Source: Devosia sediminis (GTDB lineage Bacteria; Pseudomonadota; Alphaproteobacteria; Rhizobiales; Devosiaceae). Taken from it: a DNA stretch of 64,000 nt. The stretch is from assembly GCF_016411825.1 (NCBI RefSeq), contig NZ_JAEKMH010000002.1, positions 372,001 through 436,000 of the forward strand, in the 5' to 3' direction. The notes below the pieces were generated by a model. That model had not been told where the DNA came from and did no database searches. It saw only the letters and a list, made by a program, of their open reading frames with translations. Shown in pieces: positions 8,072-17,060 of this stretch (positions within the stretch are counted from its first letter, which is position 1; each line of letters starts with the position of its first letter). A program made the position numbers and the translations under genes.

Positions 8072-8857
8072 ATGACCAAGGACGAAACTGCACCCCGACG
8101 CGGTTTGCGCTGGACCGACTGGCTGTTCATCGCCCTGATGCTGGCGCTGGTCGTCACCTGCGTGTTCCTCGGAAACTGGCAGATGGCGCGCCTTGGGGAA
8201 AAGGAAGCCCTGATGGCGGCGGTCGATGACCGCCTCAATGCGGAACCGGTTCCGGCCCCCTCTGCCGACCAGTGGCAGGGTCTCGACATTAACCTCTGGA
8301 ATTTCCAGCCCGTAACCCTGACGGGCACCTATCGCTACACCCAGACGGTGACGGTCTTCACCAGCCTCTCTGACGCGCGCGGCCGCTTCTCGGGCCCCGG
8401 CTACTGGGTAGTGACGCCCTTCGAGCTCGACGCCGGCGGCACCGTCTTCGTCAATCGCGGTTTCGTGCCGCAGGAGATGCAGGAGCAGGCGGCCCTGGGC
8501 GACCTTCATGGCGACGATCCCGGCAGCGTCACGGTGATCGGCCTGTTCCGGCCGGGCGAAAAGGCCGGCATGATGGTGCCCGAGGCCAATATGTCGGACC
8601 GCATCGAATGGGTGCGCGATCCCGCGCGCCTCGCCGCCATGGTCGATCCGGAACTCGCCCCGATTGCCCCCTTCTATGTCGACCTCTTGGCCGGTGGCGA
8701 AGGCGACCTGCCCCAGGGCGGGGAAACGGCGCTGACCTTCACCAACAACCACCTGGGCTATGCCATCACCTGGTATGGCTTTGCCATTATCGCCCTAGCC
8801 ATGCTCGGCGTCTGGGTGGCGCGCCAGTATCGCAAGCCGAACCGGACGGATGGGTGA
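8072..8857 (+). CDS. SURF1 family protein
   Basis: A 261-aa SURF1/Shy1 protein, an assembly factor that aids heme a insertion into cytochrome oxidase subunit I. One transmembrane helix lies near each end (about 12-34 and 228-248) with a periplasmic domain between, the standard topology. Conserved pieces include FLGNWQMARLGEKEAL, FVNRGFVP and NNHLGYAITWYGFA. I chose the ATG at 8072, preceded by GGAGA (8062-8066), over the ATG at 8027, which lies ahead of the terminator hairpin. The gene follows coxC as in many alphaproteobacteria. Confidence 0.93.
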   Translation: MTKDETAPRRGLRWTDWLFIALMLALVVTCVFLGNWQMARLGEKEALMAAVDDRLNAEPVPAPSADQWQGLDINLWNFQPVTLTGTYRYTQTVTVFTSLSDARGRFSGPGYWVVTPFELDAGGTVFVNRGFVPQEMQEQAALGDLHGDDPGSVTVIGLFRPGEKAGMMVPEANMSDRIEWVRDPARLAAMVDPELAPIAPFYVDLLAGGEGDLPQGGETALTFTNNHLGYAITWYGFAIIALAMLGVWVARQYRKPNRTDG

Positions 8858-8925
8858 GCGCAAACCTTGCGGCCAAAGCCCGCTTTGACTAGGTTGCAAC
8901 AATTCTAAAAGGGCTTCTCCCCTCG

Positions 8926-10317
8926 ATGCAGTTTGTCTCTACGCGCGGCCAGGCGCCGGCGCTTGGCTTCTCCGATGCAGTTCTGGCAGGTCTGGCCACC
9001 GATGGCGGCCTCTATGTCCCCGCCTCCTGGCCCGAGGTCGGCGCTTCCGAGATTGCCGGCTTTGCCGGCAAGCCCTATGCCGATGTCGCCTATGCCATCA
9101 TCTCGCGCTTCACCGATGGCGAAATTCCCGCCGACAAGCTCAAGGCCATCATCGACGAGGCCTATGCCACCTTCCGTCACCCCTCGGTAACGCCGCTGGT
9201 GGAGCTGGAGCCGGGCCATTTCGTGCTCGAACTGTTCCACGGGCCCACCCTGGCCTTCAAGGACGTGGCCATGCAGTTCCTGAGCCGCGTCATGGACCAT
9301 ATCCTGGCCGGGCGGGGCCTCAGGGCGACCATAGTCGGCGCCACCTCGGGCGATACCGGCTCGGCTGCTATCGAGGCCTTCCGTGGTCGCGACACCACCG
9401 ACATCTTCATCCTGCATCCGCGCGGGCGCACCTCTGAAGTGCAGCGCCGGCAGATGACCACCGTGCTCGACGACAATGTGCACAACATCGCGCTCGAAGG
9501 CACGTTCGACGATTGCCAGGACGCGGTGAAGGCCATGTTCAACAATCATGCCTTCCGCGATCGGGTGCGCCTCTCGGGCGTCAACTCGATCAACTGGGGC
9601 CGCATCGTCGCGCAGATCGTCTACTACTTCACCGCCGCGGTGTCGCTGGGCGCGCCGCATCGCAAGGTGAGCTTCACCGTGCCAACCGGCAATTTCGGCG
9701 ATATCTTCGCCGGCTACTGCGCCAAGATGATGGGTCTGCCCATCGACAAGCTGGTCATTGCCACCAATGCCAACGACATCCTCAAGCGCACGCTCGATAC
9801 CGGTCGCTACGAGATGACCGGCGTGGCGCCGACCATCAGCCCCTCCATGGACATCCAGATTTCGTCCAATTTCGAGCGCCTGCTGTTCGAGAGCGCCGGC
9901 CGCGATGCCGGTGCGGTCAACCGCATGATGGCCGGCCTCAAGCAGTCGCGCGGCTTCGAGCTGCCCGAAAATTCCATCGCTGCCATCCGCCGCGATTTTG
10001 CCGCCGGCACCACCGACGAGGCCGCGACCAGCCGCGTGATCGCCGAGACGCAGAAGGCCTCGTCCTACCTGCTCGATCCACACACCGCCGTGGGCGTCGG
10101 GGTAGCCCGCACTATCGAACATGACGGCATTCCCATGGTGACGCTGGCAACGGCCCACCCGGCCAAGTTCCCGGCCGCCGTGGCTGCCGCTTCGGGCATC
10201 GAGCCGGCGCTGCCGGCCTGGTTGGCCGACCTTTATCAACGACCCGAACGGGTCACGGTGCTGGACAATGACCAGCGCCAGATTGAAGACTTCATCGCGG
10301 CCCGCAGCCGCGCCTGA
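8926..10317 (+). CDS. thrC: Threonine synthase
   Basis: PLP enzyme that converts O-phosphohomoserine to threonine. The 463-aa protein starts MQFVSTRGQAPALGFSDA, the usual opening of the long gammaproteobacterial/yeast-type enzymes. The PLP lysine is K112 in HGPTLAFKDVAMQF, and the phosphate-binding loop is GATSGDTGSAA. The ribosome binding site is weak (AAAAGGGC some 15 bases upstream). It lies 68 bases after surf1 and 50 bases before the M16 peptidase, a gene order kept in many Rhizobiales. Confidence 0.96.
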   Translation: MQFVSTRGQAPALGFSDAVLAGLATDGGLYVPASWPEVGASEIAGFAGKPYADVAYAIISRFTDGEIPADKLKAIIDEAYATFRHPSVTPLVELEPGHFVLELFHGPTLAFKDVAMQFLSRVMDHILAGRGLRATIVGATSGDTGSAAIEAFRGRDTTDIFILHPRGRTSEVQRRQMTTVLDDNVHNIALEGTFDDCQDAVKAMFNNHAFRDRVRLSGVNSINWGRIVAQIVYYFTAAVSLGAPHRKVSFTVPTGNFGDIFAGYCAKMMGLPIDKLVIATNANDILKRTLDTGRYEMTGVAPTISPSMDIQISSNFERLLFESAGRDAGAVNRMMAGLKQSRGFELPENSIAAIRRDFAAGTTDEAATSRVIAETQKASSYLLDPHTAVGVGVARTIEHDGIPMVTLATAHPAKFPAAVAAASGIEPALPAWLADLYQRPERVTVLDNDQRQIEDFIAARSRA

Positions 10318-10367
10318 ACGACACGTGAGAACCGCGGTCGATCAGGCCGCAGGTTCAGGAGGACTGT

Positions 10368-11630
10368 GTGAGCGTAAGATCGACAACCCTGGAAAACGGC
10401 ATGGTCGTCCTCACCGACGACATGCCGCATCTCGAAAGCGCCTCGCTGGGCGTCTGGGTGAAGGCAGGGGCACGCTCCGAACGCAAGGCCGAGCACGGCA
10501 TTTCGCACCTGCTCGAGCACATGGCCTTCAAGGGCACAAAGTCGCGCACGGCGCTGCAGATCGCCGAGGCCATCGAGAATGTCGGCGGCGATCTTAATGC
10601 CGCGACCTCCATCGAACATACCGGCTATTTCGCCCGCGTGCTCAAGGATGACGTGGTGCTGGCGGCCGATATCCTCGCCGATATCCTCCAGAACTCGACC
10701 TTCGACGAGGACGAGCTGGCGCGCGAAAAGCAGGTGATCGTGCAGGAGATCGGCGCAGCCCGCGACAATCCCGACGACCACGTTTTCGACTTGTTCCAGG
10801 AAGCCGCTTTCCCCACCCAGCCCATCGGCCGCACCATTTTGGGTACGGTGGATTCGGTGCGCGAATTCACGCCCGAAACGGTGCGCAAATACATGCGCCG
10901 CAACTATGTGGGCGACCACATGGTCGTCGCCGCGGCCGGCAATGTCGATCATGACGGCCTCGTCGACGTAGCGCGCGAGCGCTATGCCGATCTGGTGCCC
11001 AATGGTGCGCCGGCGCCGCAGCGCGCCGAATACCGGGGCGGCCAGGAGCGATTGATTTCCGACCACGAACAGGCTCACATCGTGCTCGGGTTTGAGGGCC
11101 GTGCCTACAATTCCGACGGCTTTTACGCCGCCCAGGTCCTGGCCTCGATCCTTGGTGGCGGCATGAGTTCGCGCCTGTTCCAGGAAGTGCGCGAAAAGCG
11201 CGGCCTCTGCTACTCGGTTTATTCCTTCCACTGGGCCTTTGCCGATAGCGGCGTGTTCGGTGTTGCCGCCGCGACGGGCGAAGACGAGGTTGCCGAACTG
11301 GTGCCGGTGGTGCTCGACGAGCTGCGCCGCGCCACCGAGACCATTTCCGACGAGGAAGTTGTCCGCGTCCGCAACCAGATCCGGGCCGGCCTCCTGATGT
11401 CGCTCGAAAGCCCCTCGGCCCGCGCCGGTCAGTTGGCGCGCCAGCAGATCCTTTGGGGCCGTCCCATCCAGATGGCCGAAACGGTGGAGCGCATCAATCG
11501 CATCACTGCCCAGCGGGTGCGCGACGTGGCCGAGCAGATCTTCACCGCCGGCAATCCCACCCTGGCCGGCATCGGCCCCATCAGCCGCCTCGCCGATGTC
11601 GAAAGCATCGGTGAAACGCTCAAGCGCTGA
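10368..11630 (+). CDS. M16 family zinc metallopeptidase (processing-peptidase-like)
   Basis: A 420-aa M16B peptidase related to the beta subunit of the mitochondrial processing peptidase. The inverted zinc motif HxxEH is intact (H47-LL-E50-H51), with the downstream Glu segment (ENVGGDLNAATSIEHT) and the C-terminal domain landmark LGGGMSSRLFQEVREKRGLCYSV. The physiological substrate in bacteria is uncertain. Start is GTG at 10368 with an ideal AGGAGG (10357-10362) 5 bases upstream. The acetyltransferase gene begins 5 bases after its stop, so they form an operon. Confidence 0.94.
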   Translation: MSVRSTTLENGMVVLTDDMPHLESASLGVWVKAGARSERKAEHGISHLLEHMAFKGTKSRTALQIAEAIENVGGDLNAATSIEHTGYFARVLKDDVVLAADILADILQNSTFDEDELAREKQVIVQEIGAARDNPDDHVFDLFQEAAFPTQPIGRTILGTVDSVREFTPETVRKYMRRNYVGDHMVVAAAGNVDHDGLVDVARERYADLVPNGAPAPQRAEYRGGQERLISDHEQAHIVLGFEGRAYNSDGFYAAQVLASILGGGMSSRLFQEVREKRGLCYSVYSFHWAFADSGVFGVAAATGEDEVAELVPVVLDELRRATETISDEEVVRVRNQIRAGLLMSLESPSARAGQLARQQILWGRPIQMAETVERINRITAQRVRDVAEQIFTAGNPTLAGIGPISRLADVESIGETLKR

Positions 11631-11635
11631 TCATC

Positions 11636-12253
11636 ATGTTCTGGCCCTGGTCCTCTCCGGCGCCACTGGTCACCCTGCGCGGGTCCCGCGTCACGCTGCG
11701 CCTGCCGCAGATGCGCGACTACGAGTCCTGGTATCGCCTGCGCCGCGACAGCCAGGACTTTCTGCGGCCCTTTGAGCCGCGCTGGACCGAGCTCGATCTC
11801 AGCCGCCGGGTCTTCTCCATGCGGGTGCGCCGCGCCCGGCAAGAGGCGGAGGAGGGGTCCGACTACACCTTCTTCATCTTCATCGAAAACGGCCGCCAGC
11901 AGCAACTGGTGGGCGGCGTCACCCTTTCCAACATTCGCCGGCGCGCCGCTCAGTTCGTCAATCTCGGCTACTGGATGGGCCAGCCCTATGCCGGCAAGGG
12001 CCTGATGACCGAGGCCGTGGGCGTGGTGCTGCCCTTCATCTTCGAGGCCCTGGACCTGCACCGCGTCCATGCCGCATTCCTGCCCACCAACATGGCCTCG
12101 CGCCGCGTGCTCGAGAAGAACGGCTTTGTCGAGGAGGGCTATGCCGAGCGCTACCTCCAGATCAACGGTCGCTGGGAGGACCATGTGCTCATGGGCCTGA
12201 CCGAGGAAACCTGGGCGCTGCAGAAACTGGCCCGTCGCTCCCGCGTCGCCTGA
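11636..12253 (+). CDS. GNAT-family N-acetyltransferase (RimJ-like)
   Basis: A 205-aa GCN5-related acetyltransferase of the RimJ/RimL type, whose known members acetylate the N-terminus of ribosomal proteins. The acetyl-CoA loop is seen in GYWMGQPYAGKGLMTEAV, and the C-terminal NMASRRVLEKNGFVEEG is the typical RimJ ending. The substrate here cannot be deduced. It starts 5 bases after the M16 peptidase gene and must be cotranscribed with it. A small hairpin (GACGCTTG 12294-12301 with CAAGCGTC 12305-12312) lies downstream but lacks a clear T-run. Confidence 0.88.
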   Translation: MFWPWSSPAPLVTLRGSRVTLRLPQMRDYESWYRLRRDSQDFLRPFEPRWTELDLSRRVFSMRVRRARQEAEEGSDYTFFIFIENGRQQQLVGGVTLSNIRRRAAQFVNLGYWMGQPYAGKGLMTEAVGVVLPFIFEALDLHRVHAAFLPTNMASRRVLEKNGFVEEGYAERYLQINGRWEDHVLMGLTEETWALQKLARRSRVA

Positions 12254-12434
12254 GGCCGAAATCCTTGTGTGTTGCGCTGCTGCAACAGCCATGGACGCTT
12301 GTCGCAAGCGTCAATCTCCCTTACCAAGTTAGCGCTCCGCTGGAGGATCAAGAAGACAAAGGCTTGTCGGGGCTTCGCGCTTTTTCCCGGACTGCCGCCA
12401 TAATGAAGCCTAGCGCAGGATTTAACTGCTCCCG

Positions 12435-15314
12435 ATGCGTCATCTCATAGCATTCGCGATCTGCCTCGCGCTCGCGCTGTCCGGCCTTGTGTCGGCCAAT
12501 GCCTTCGAAGTCATTTCCGTCCCCGAAGACGTCAATGCCGTGAACCTCTCCGAAGTCGTGGAGGTTGTCCCTGGCCAGGGTGGGCGCGTGCAATTGTCCA
12601 CCGCGCCCGATGCCGATGGCATCATTCGCCGCATCGAGGTGCTGGCGACCGATCCCGAAACCAATCCGGCCTTCGCGCTGATTGCGCTGCGCAATGACAG
12701 CGACCAACAGATTCAGCGCCTGCTCGTTGCGCCGTTCTTCCGCCTGCCCGGTTCCGGCGTGTTCCAGCCCGATCTCGGGGAAAACCGCATCAATGCGGTC
12801 ACCCCCAGCGCCGGCATCCGGCCGGAAAGGCTGAGCGATCCCGAGGCCGACGTGTTCGAGGTCACCCTCGACCCCGGCGCCACCATGACGGTCATCGCCG
12901 AACTCTCGAGCAGCGGCCTCCCCGAACTCTACCTTTGGGAGCCGAGCGCCTACCGCGACTACGTCAACTCCTTCACCCTGTTCCGCGGGGTGGTGCTGGG
13001 CGTCGCCTCGCTGGCGGCGGTGTTTCTCACCATCATGTTCGTGGTCAAGGGGCGCGGCGTCTTTCCCGCGACCGCCGCCTTCGCCTGGGCGGTGCTGGCC
13101 TATCTGCTCATCGATTTCGGCCTCCTGGGGCGCATTCTCGGGCTTCCGGCCAGCGGCATGCAGCCGTGGCGTGCCGCGGCCGAGGCTGGCATCGCCACGA
13201 CCCTTGCCGGCTTTCTCTTCATCTATCTCAACCTCCATCGCTGGCACCTGCGCTTCATCCACCTGGCGCTTGGCCTCGCCGCGCTGTTTCTGGCGTTGTT
13301 CCTCTTTGCCTTCTTCCAGCCCGCGATCGCCGCCACCATTGCCCGCCTCGTGCTGGCGCTGCTCGGCGTTTCCGGCTTCTTCCTGATCCTGCTGCTGGCC
13401 CTGCGCGGGTACGACCGCGCCGTGCTGCTGGTGCCGACCTGGATCATCTTCATCGCCTGGCTGTTCTATTCCTGGCTGGTGATTTCGGGGCAGGTAACCA
13501 ATGACGTGGCCCAGCCGGCCGTCGGCGGTGGCCTCGTGCTCATCGTCATGCTGCTCGGCTTCACCGCGGTGCAGCATGCCTTCTCCGAGGGCCAGGTTTC
13601 CATCGGCACTCTCAGCGAAGTCGAGCGCCGTGCTTTGGCGCTGACCGGCTCGGGCGATTTCGTCTTCGACTGGAATATCGAGCGCGACCGCGTCACCGTG
13701 AGCGACGAGCTGGCGACACGCTTGGGTGAAAAGCGCGGTGCCCTGCGCGGCGCCATCAAGCGCTGGCTCGATCGCGTCCATCCCGACGATCGCGATCGCT
13801 TCCGCACCGCCTTCGATACCTTGGTCGAGCTGCGGCGCGGCAAGGTTTCCGCCGATATCCGCGTGGCCGGGCACGACGGCAATTTCCGCACCTTCCGCAT
13901 GCGCGTAAAGCCGGTTCTGGGTGGCGATGGCCAGGTCAACCGTATCGTCGGCACCCTGCAGGACGTCACCGATGATCGGGCCTCGCGCGAACGCCTCTTG
14001 CACGATGCCGTCCACGACAGCCTCACCGGCCTGCCCAATCGTCAGCTCTTCCTCGACCGTCTCGAACGCGCCCTGGTGCGCGCCCGCACGCCCGGCGGCA
14101 CCAAGCCGGCCGTGTTCCTGATCGACATCGACCGCTTCATGGAGCTCGAGGAACGCATCGGCCACTCCGCCGCCGACTCCGTGCTGCTGGCGATTTCCCG
14201 CCGCATCTCGCGCATCATGCGCCCGCTCGATACCGTTGCCCGCATTGCCGGCGACCAGTTCGCGGTGATCCTCTCGTCCGAACAGGCGGCCGCCAAGATC
14301 GCCGAGACCGCCGAGCAGATTCGCAAGGCGCTCAAGGCCCCGTTCAATTTCGGCGACCGCGACCTCATTCTCACCGCCTCGATCGGCGTCACCATCTATG
14401 ACAGCAATCCCTCGACGGCCGGCGATGTGCTGCGCGATGCCGAGCTGGCCATGTATTACGCCAAGCGCCTGGGCGGCGACCGCATCGAGGCCTATCGCGC
14501 CTCGGCCCGCTCGATCGCCTCCTACAACAAGGCCAGCGAGGAAGATCTGGAGCGTGGACTGAAGCAAGGTGAACTGCAGGTGCAGTTCCAACCAATCATG
14601 GATATCCAGACCGGGCAGATCGCCGGGGCCGAGGCGCTGATGCGCTGGAACCACCCGACGCGCGGCATGGTCACCCCCGACGAATTCGTGCCACTGGCCG
14701 AGCGCTCGGGGCAGATCGAAAAGCTCGGTCGCCTCGCCTTCGAACAGTCCGCCGCCCAGGCGCGCGACTGGATGGCGACCATCGGCCTGCCGGAAGCCTT
14801 CTTCATCTCGGTCAATCTATCGCCCAGCCAGCTGGCGTCCGAAACGCTTCTGGCCGACATGCGCAGCCTCGTGGCGCAGGACAACGAGCTGACCTCCCAC
14901 CTCAAGCTCGAGATCACCGAGAGCCAGGTGATGACCAATCCCGAACACTCCGCCTATATGCTCGAAGCGCTGCGCAATATGGGCCTGGGGCTGGCCCTCG
15001 ACGATTTCGGCACCGGCCACTCATCGCTGAGCTACCTGCACCGCTTCCCCTTCGACACCATCAAGATCCCGGCGCCCTTCGTGCGCCTCGGCACCGAAAC
15101 CGGCATCGCCCATACCCAGGCGCCGATCATCCGGGCCATCGTGGCGCTGGCCAACGATCTCGATCTGATGGTGGTCGCCGAAGGGGTGGAGAGCCTCGAC
15201 GAGATCGAGCGCCTGCGCCAGCTCAACTGCCGCTATGCCCAGGGCTTTGCCTTCGGTGCCGCCATGGTCGGGGCGGAACTGGGCAAGAAACTCGCCGCAC
15301 AACTGGGGAAGTAG
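12435..15314 (+). CDS. Membrane GGDEF/EAL protein, probable c-di-GMP phosphodiesterase
   Basis: A 959-aa protein: signal peptide (1-23), an extracytoplasmic domain to about 175, a block of seven or so transmembrane helices (about 180-390), a PAS-like domain (about 400-515), GGDEF and C-terminal EAL. The GGDEF signature is altered to A605-G-D-Q-F609, so cyclase activity is unlikely. The EAL domain keeps E733-A-L, the substrate Asn in NLSPSQL, EITES and D856-D-F-G-T-G, which indicates a live phosphodiesterase. The usual KID segment reads KIPAPF, with the Lys kept. The layout suggests a receptor reading an external cue through its membrane block. It stands alone in an operon and is followed by a palindromic repeat. 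Confidence 0.9.
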   Translation: MRHLIAFAICLALALSGLVSANAFEVISVPEDVNAVNLSEVVEVVPGQGGRVQLSTAPDADGIIRRIEVLATDPETNPAFALIALRNDSDQQIQRLLVAPFFRLPGSGVFQPDLGENRINAVTPSAGIRPERLSDPEADVFEVTLDPGATMTVIAELSSSGLPELYLWEPSAYRDYVNSFTLFRGVVLGVASLAAVFLTIMFVVKGRGVFPATAAFAWAVLAYLLIDFGLLGRILGLPASGMQPWRAAAEAGIATTLAGFLFIYLNLHRWHLRFIHLALGLAALFLALFLFAFFQPAIAATIARLVLALLGVSGFFLILLLALRGYDRAVLLVPTWIIFIAWLFYSWLVISGQVTNDVAQPAVGGGLVLIVMLLGFTAVQHAFSEGQVSIGTLSEVERRALALTGSGDFVFDWNIERDRVTVSDELATRLGEKRGALRGAIKRWLDRVHPDDRDRFRTAFDTLVELRRGKVSADIRVAGHDGNFRTFRMRVKPVLGGDGQVNRIVGTLQDVTDDRASRERLLHDAVHDSLTGLPNRQLFLDRLERALVRARTPGGTKPAVFLIDIDRFMELEERIGHSAADSVLLAISRRISRIMRPLDTVARIAGDQFAVILSSEQAAAKIAETAEQIRKALKAPFNFGDRDLILTASIGVTIYDSNPSTAGDVLRDAELAMYYAKRLGGDRIEAYRASARSIASYNKASEEDLERGLKQGELQVQFQPIMDIQTGQIAGAEALMRWNHPTRGMVTPDEFVPLAERSGQIEKLGRLAFEQSAAQARDWMATIGLPEAFFISVNLSPSQLASETLLADMRSLVAQDNELTSHLKLEITESQVMTNPEHSAYMLEALRNMGLGLALDDFGTGHSSLSYLHRFPFDTIKIPAPFVRLGTETGIAHTQAPIIRAIVALANDLDLMVVAEGVESLDEIERLRQLNCRYAQGFAFGAAMVGAELGKKLAAQLGK

Positions 15315-15350
15315 CGGCGTCGTAGTCGGCCATTGCTCAATCACACCGGC

Positions 15351-15420
15351 TGTCATCCCGGCGAAGGCCGGGATCCATCTCGAGATCCCAGGATGGGCCC
15401 CGGCTTTCGCCGGGGTGACA
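15351..15420. repeat. REP-like two-hairpin element, copy 1
   Basis: A 70-base element with GTCA/TGAC ends. Left hairpin TCCCGGCGAAGGCCGGGA, linker about 25 bases, right hairpin CCCCGGCTTTCGCCGGGG. Its right arm shares 24 identical bases with the copy at 27638-27703. It sits between two convergent genes and could serve as a bidirectional transcription barrier. Confidence 0.8.
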
Positions 15421-15440
15421 CTCGTGTTTAAGGGTACATC

Positions 15441-16016
15441 CTACCCGTGCCCGGCCTCGCTGCTGAGGCTTGCTCGGGTGATGTGCAGGCTCTCCAGCGC
15501 CCGGTCGTATCGCTCTTCCACCGGGACATCGAACAGCAGTTCGCGGCTGAACGGGATGGTGAGCCAGCCATTGGCGCCGATTTCGTTTTCGAGCTGGCCG
15601 GGCGACCAGCCGCAGCAGCCCAGGGCAAACAGGGCCGATCGCGGTGCCGGACCGAAGGCCATGGCCTTGAGGATGTCGAGCGTCGCGGTCAGCCCAATGT
15701 CCTCGGTAACCGTGTAGGTGTTGCCGCTGTGATAGTCTCCCGAATGCAGCACGAAGCCGCGCCCCTTTTCCACAGGGCCGCCGCGCATCACTGCGCGTTC
15801 CCTGATGCTGTCGGGCAGGCGGATAATGGCGTCGGGGTCGCCGAGGTCAAGCTCGTCCAGGATGTCGGCAAAGCGCAGATTGGCCAGTTCGTGGTTGACC
15901 ACGAGGCCCATGGCGCCTTCCGCCCCATGACCGACCACGAGGATGACGCTCTCGACGAAGCGCTCGTCCGCCATGTCGGGCATGGCGACGAGAAATTGGC
16001 CTTCAAGACTGTTCAT
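15441..16016 (-). CDS. YqgE/AlgH family protein (UPF0301)
   Basis: A 191-aa single-domain DUF179 protein. Matching features are the opening LEGQFLVAMPDMADERF, the segment GHGAEGAMGLVVN, the RGGPV motif and the GCCGWSPGQLENEI block near residue 135. AlgH of Pseudomonas affects alginate, but the molecular function of the family is unresolved. Length is normal. It lies convergent to the GGDEF/EAL gene, with repeat copy 1 in between. Confidence 0.92.
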   Translation of the reverse strand: MNSLEGQFLVAMPDMADERFVESVILVVGHGAEGAMGLVVNHELANLRFADILDELDLGDPDAIIRLPDSIRERAVMRGGPVEKGRGFVLHSGDYHSGNTYTVTEDIGLTATLDILKAMAFGPAPRSALFALGCCGWSPGQLENEIGANGWLTIPFSRELLFDVPVEERYDRALESLHITRASLSSEAGHG

Positions 16017-16135
16017 GGGCCCCGATTGTAGGCCCCACCTGCTGCCCTGCCAAGCGCGCGAGCCGATCCAATCTTCACGAAGGCCTGAAGCGGCGCTATC
16101 TGGCTGTTCATCTCTTGCTGCGCTAATGCCTTTCC

Positions 16136-16963
16136 ATGCGTCTCTTTCCTGCTCTCGCCCTTGCCGTTGTCCTGCCAGTCCTGTCCGCCGCGGCGGGTGA
16201 AACCCCGTGGCAGGAAGTGGCTCCCGGCGTCTCCGTCCGGCTCATCAGCGCTGGCGCGCCCGACGCCGATGGGCGCGCCTGGGTAGCGCTCGAAATCGAC
16301 ATGCCTGACAACACCAAGACCTATTGGAAAGTGCCCGGCGAGAGCGGCCTGCCGGCGCAGCTCGATTTCTCCGGCATTGCCGGTCATGAAGTGCACTGGC
16401 CCTATCCCATCCGCGACGAGCTCGACGGCCTGGTCGACTATGTCTATTTCGGCCACACCGTCCTCCCCATTGCGCTCGATGTCGGCAGCGAGGCTGTCAC
16501 CATTTCGCTCGAGGCGACGCTCGGCATCTGCTCGGACATCTGCGTGCCCGCCCAGGCAGCGCTGACCCTGCCGGCACGCGGCGAGGCCAGCGACGAGGCC
16601 AATGCCCTGCGCATCCGTCAGGCCCTCGCCAATGTGCCCATCGAATGGGAGGAGGGGCCCGAACCGGCCGGCGCCATCCACCTGGCCGATGACGGCTCGG
16701 GCATTCTGGTCGAAATCGACAGCGCCGTGATCGATCCTGCCTCTGTTATCGTGGCCGGAGACCTCGACGATCCGGTCTTCGGCGCGCCGCAAAAAAGCCC
16801 TCAACCAAACCTAGTGCTGCTTCCCATCGTGGGCAAAACCGACAATAGTGCGCTCGATGGCCTGGAGGTCGAGCTGTCTTTCATGACACCGACGGGCGCC
16901 TATGAGGTAAGCCGGACGATTGAATCCGGCACCGATGCGAATGTGGATGCTCTGGCTCAATAA
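16136..16963 (+). CDS. Secreted DsbD N-terminal-domain-like protein
   Basis: A 275-aa exported protein (signal peptide about 1-20). It resembles the periplasmic N-terminal domain of DsbD/ScsB, the module that passes electrons from the membrane to periplasmic partners. The key segment is LGICSDICVPAQAAL, whose two cysteines correspond to the redox pair of that domain. No transmembrane beta domain or thioredoxin domain follows in this or the next gene, so it is free-standing and would need a separate membrane partner. It is followed by a peroxiredoxin, a thematic neighbour. Domain call is good; the job is inferred. Confidence 0.75.
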   Translation: MRLFPALALAVVLPVLSAAAGETPWQEVAPGVSVRLISAGAPDADGRAWVALEIDMPDNTKTYWKVPGESGLPAQLDFSGIAGHEVHWPYPIRDELDGLVDYVYFGHTVLPIALDVGSEAVTISLEATLGICSDICVPAQAALTLPARGEASDEANALRIRQALANVPIEWEEGPEPAGAIHLADDGSGILVEIDSAVIDPASVIVAGDLDDPVFGAPQKSPQPNLVLLPIVGKTDNSALDGLEVELSFMTPTGAYEVSRTIESGTDANVDALAQ

Positions 16964-17060
16964 GCCAACTGGCCTTGTGCCTTTGTAAAAAGCCGCATAT
17001 CGCAGGAGTATAGTTTTGGAGTAGGGCGGCCTGGCCGCCGAGCATGGGGCTGTTCCACCA

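Noticed and set aside
12348..14654. Open frame of 768 codons antisense to the GGDEF/EAL gene
   Set aside because: Same GC-bias shadow; residues are His/Gly/Asp/Arg-rich without a family match, and no ribosome binding site.
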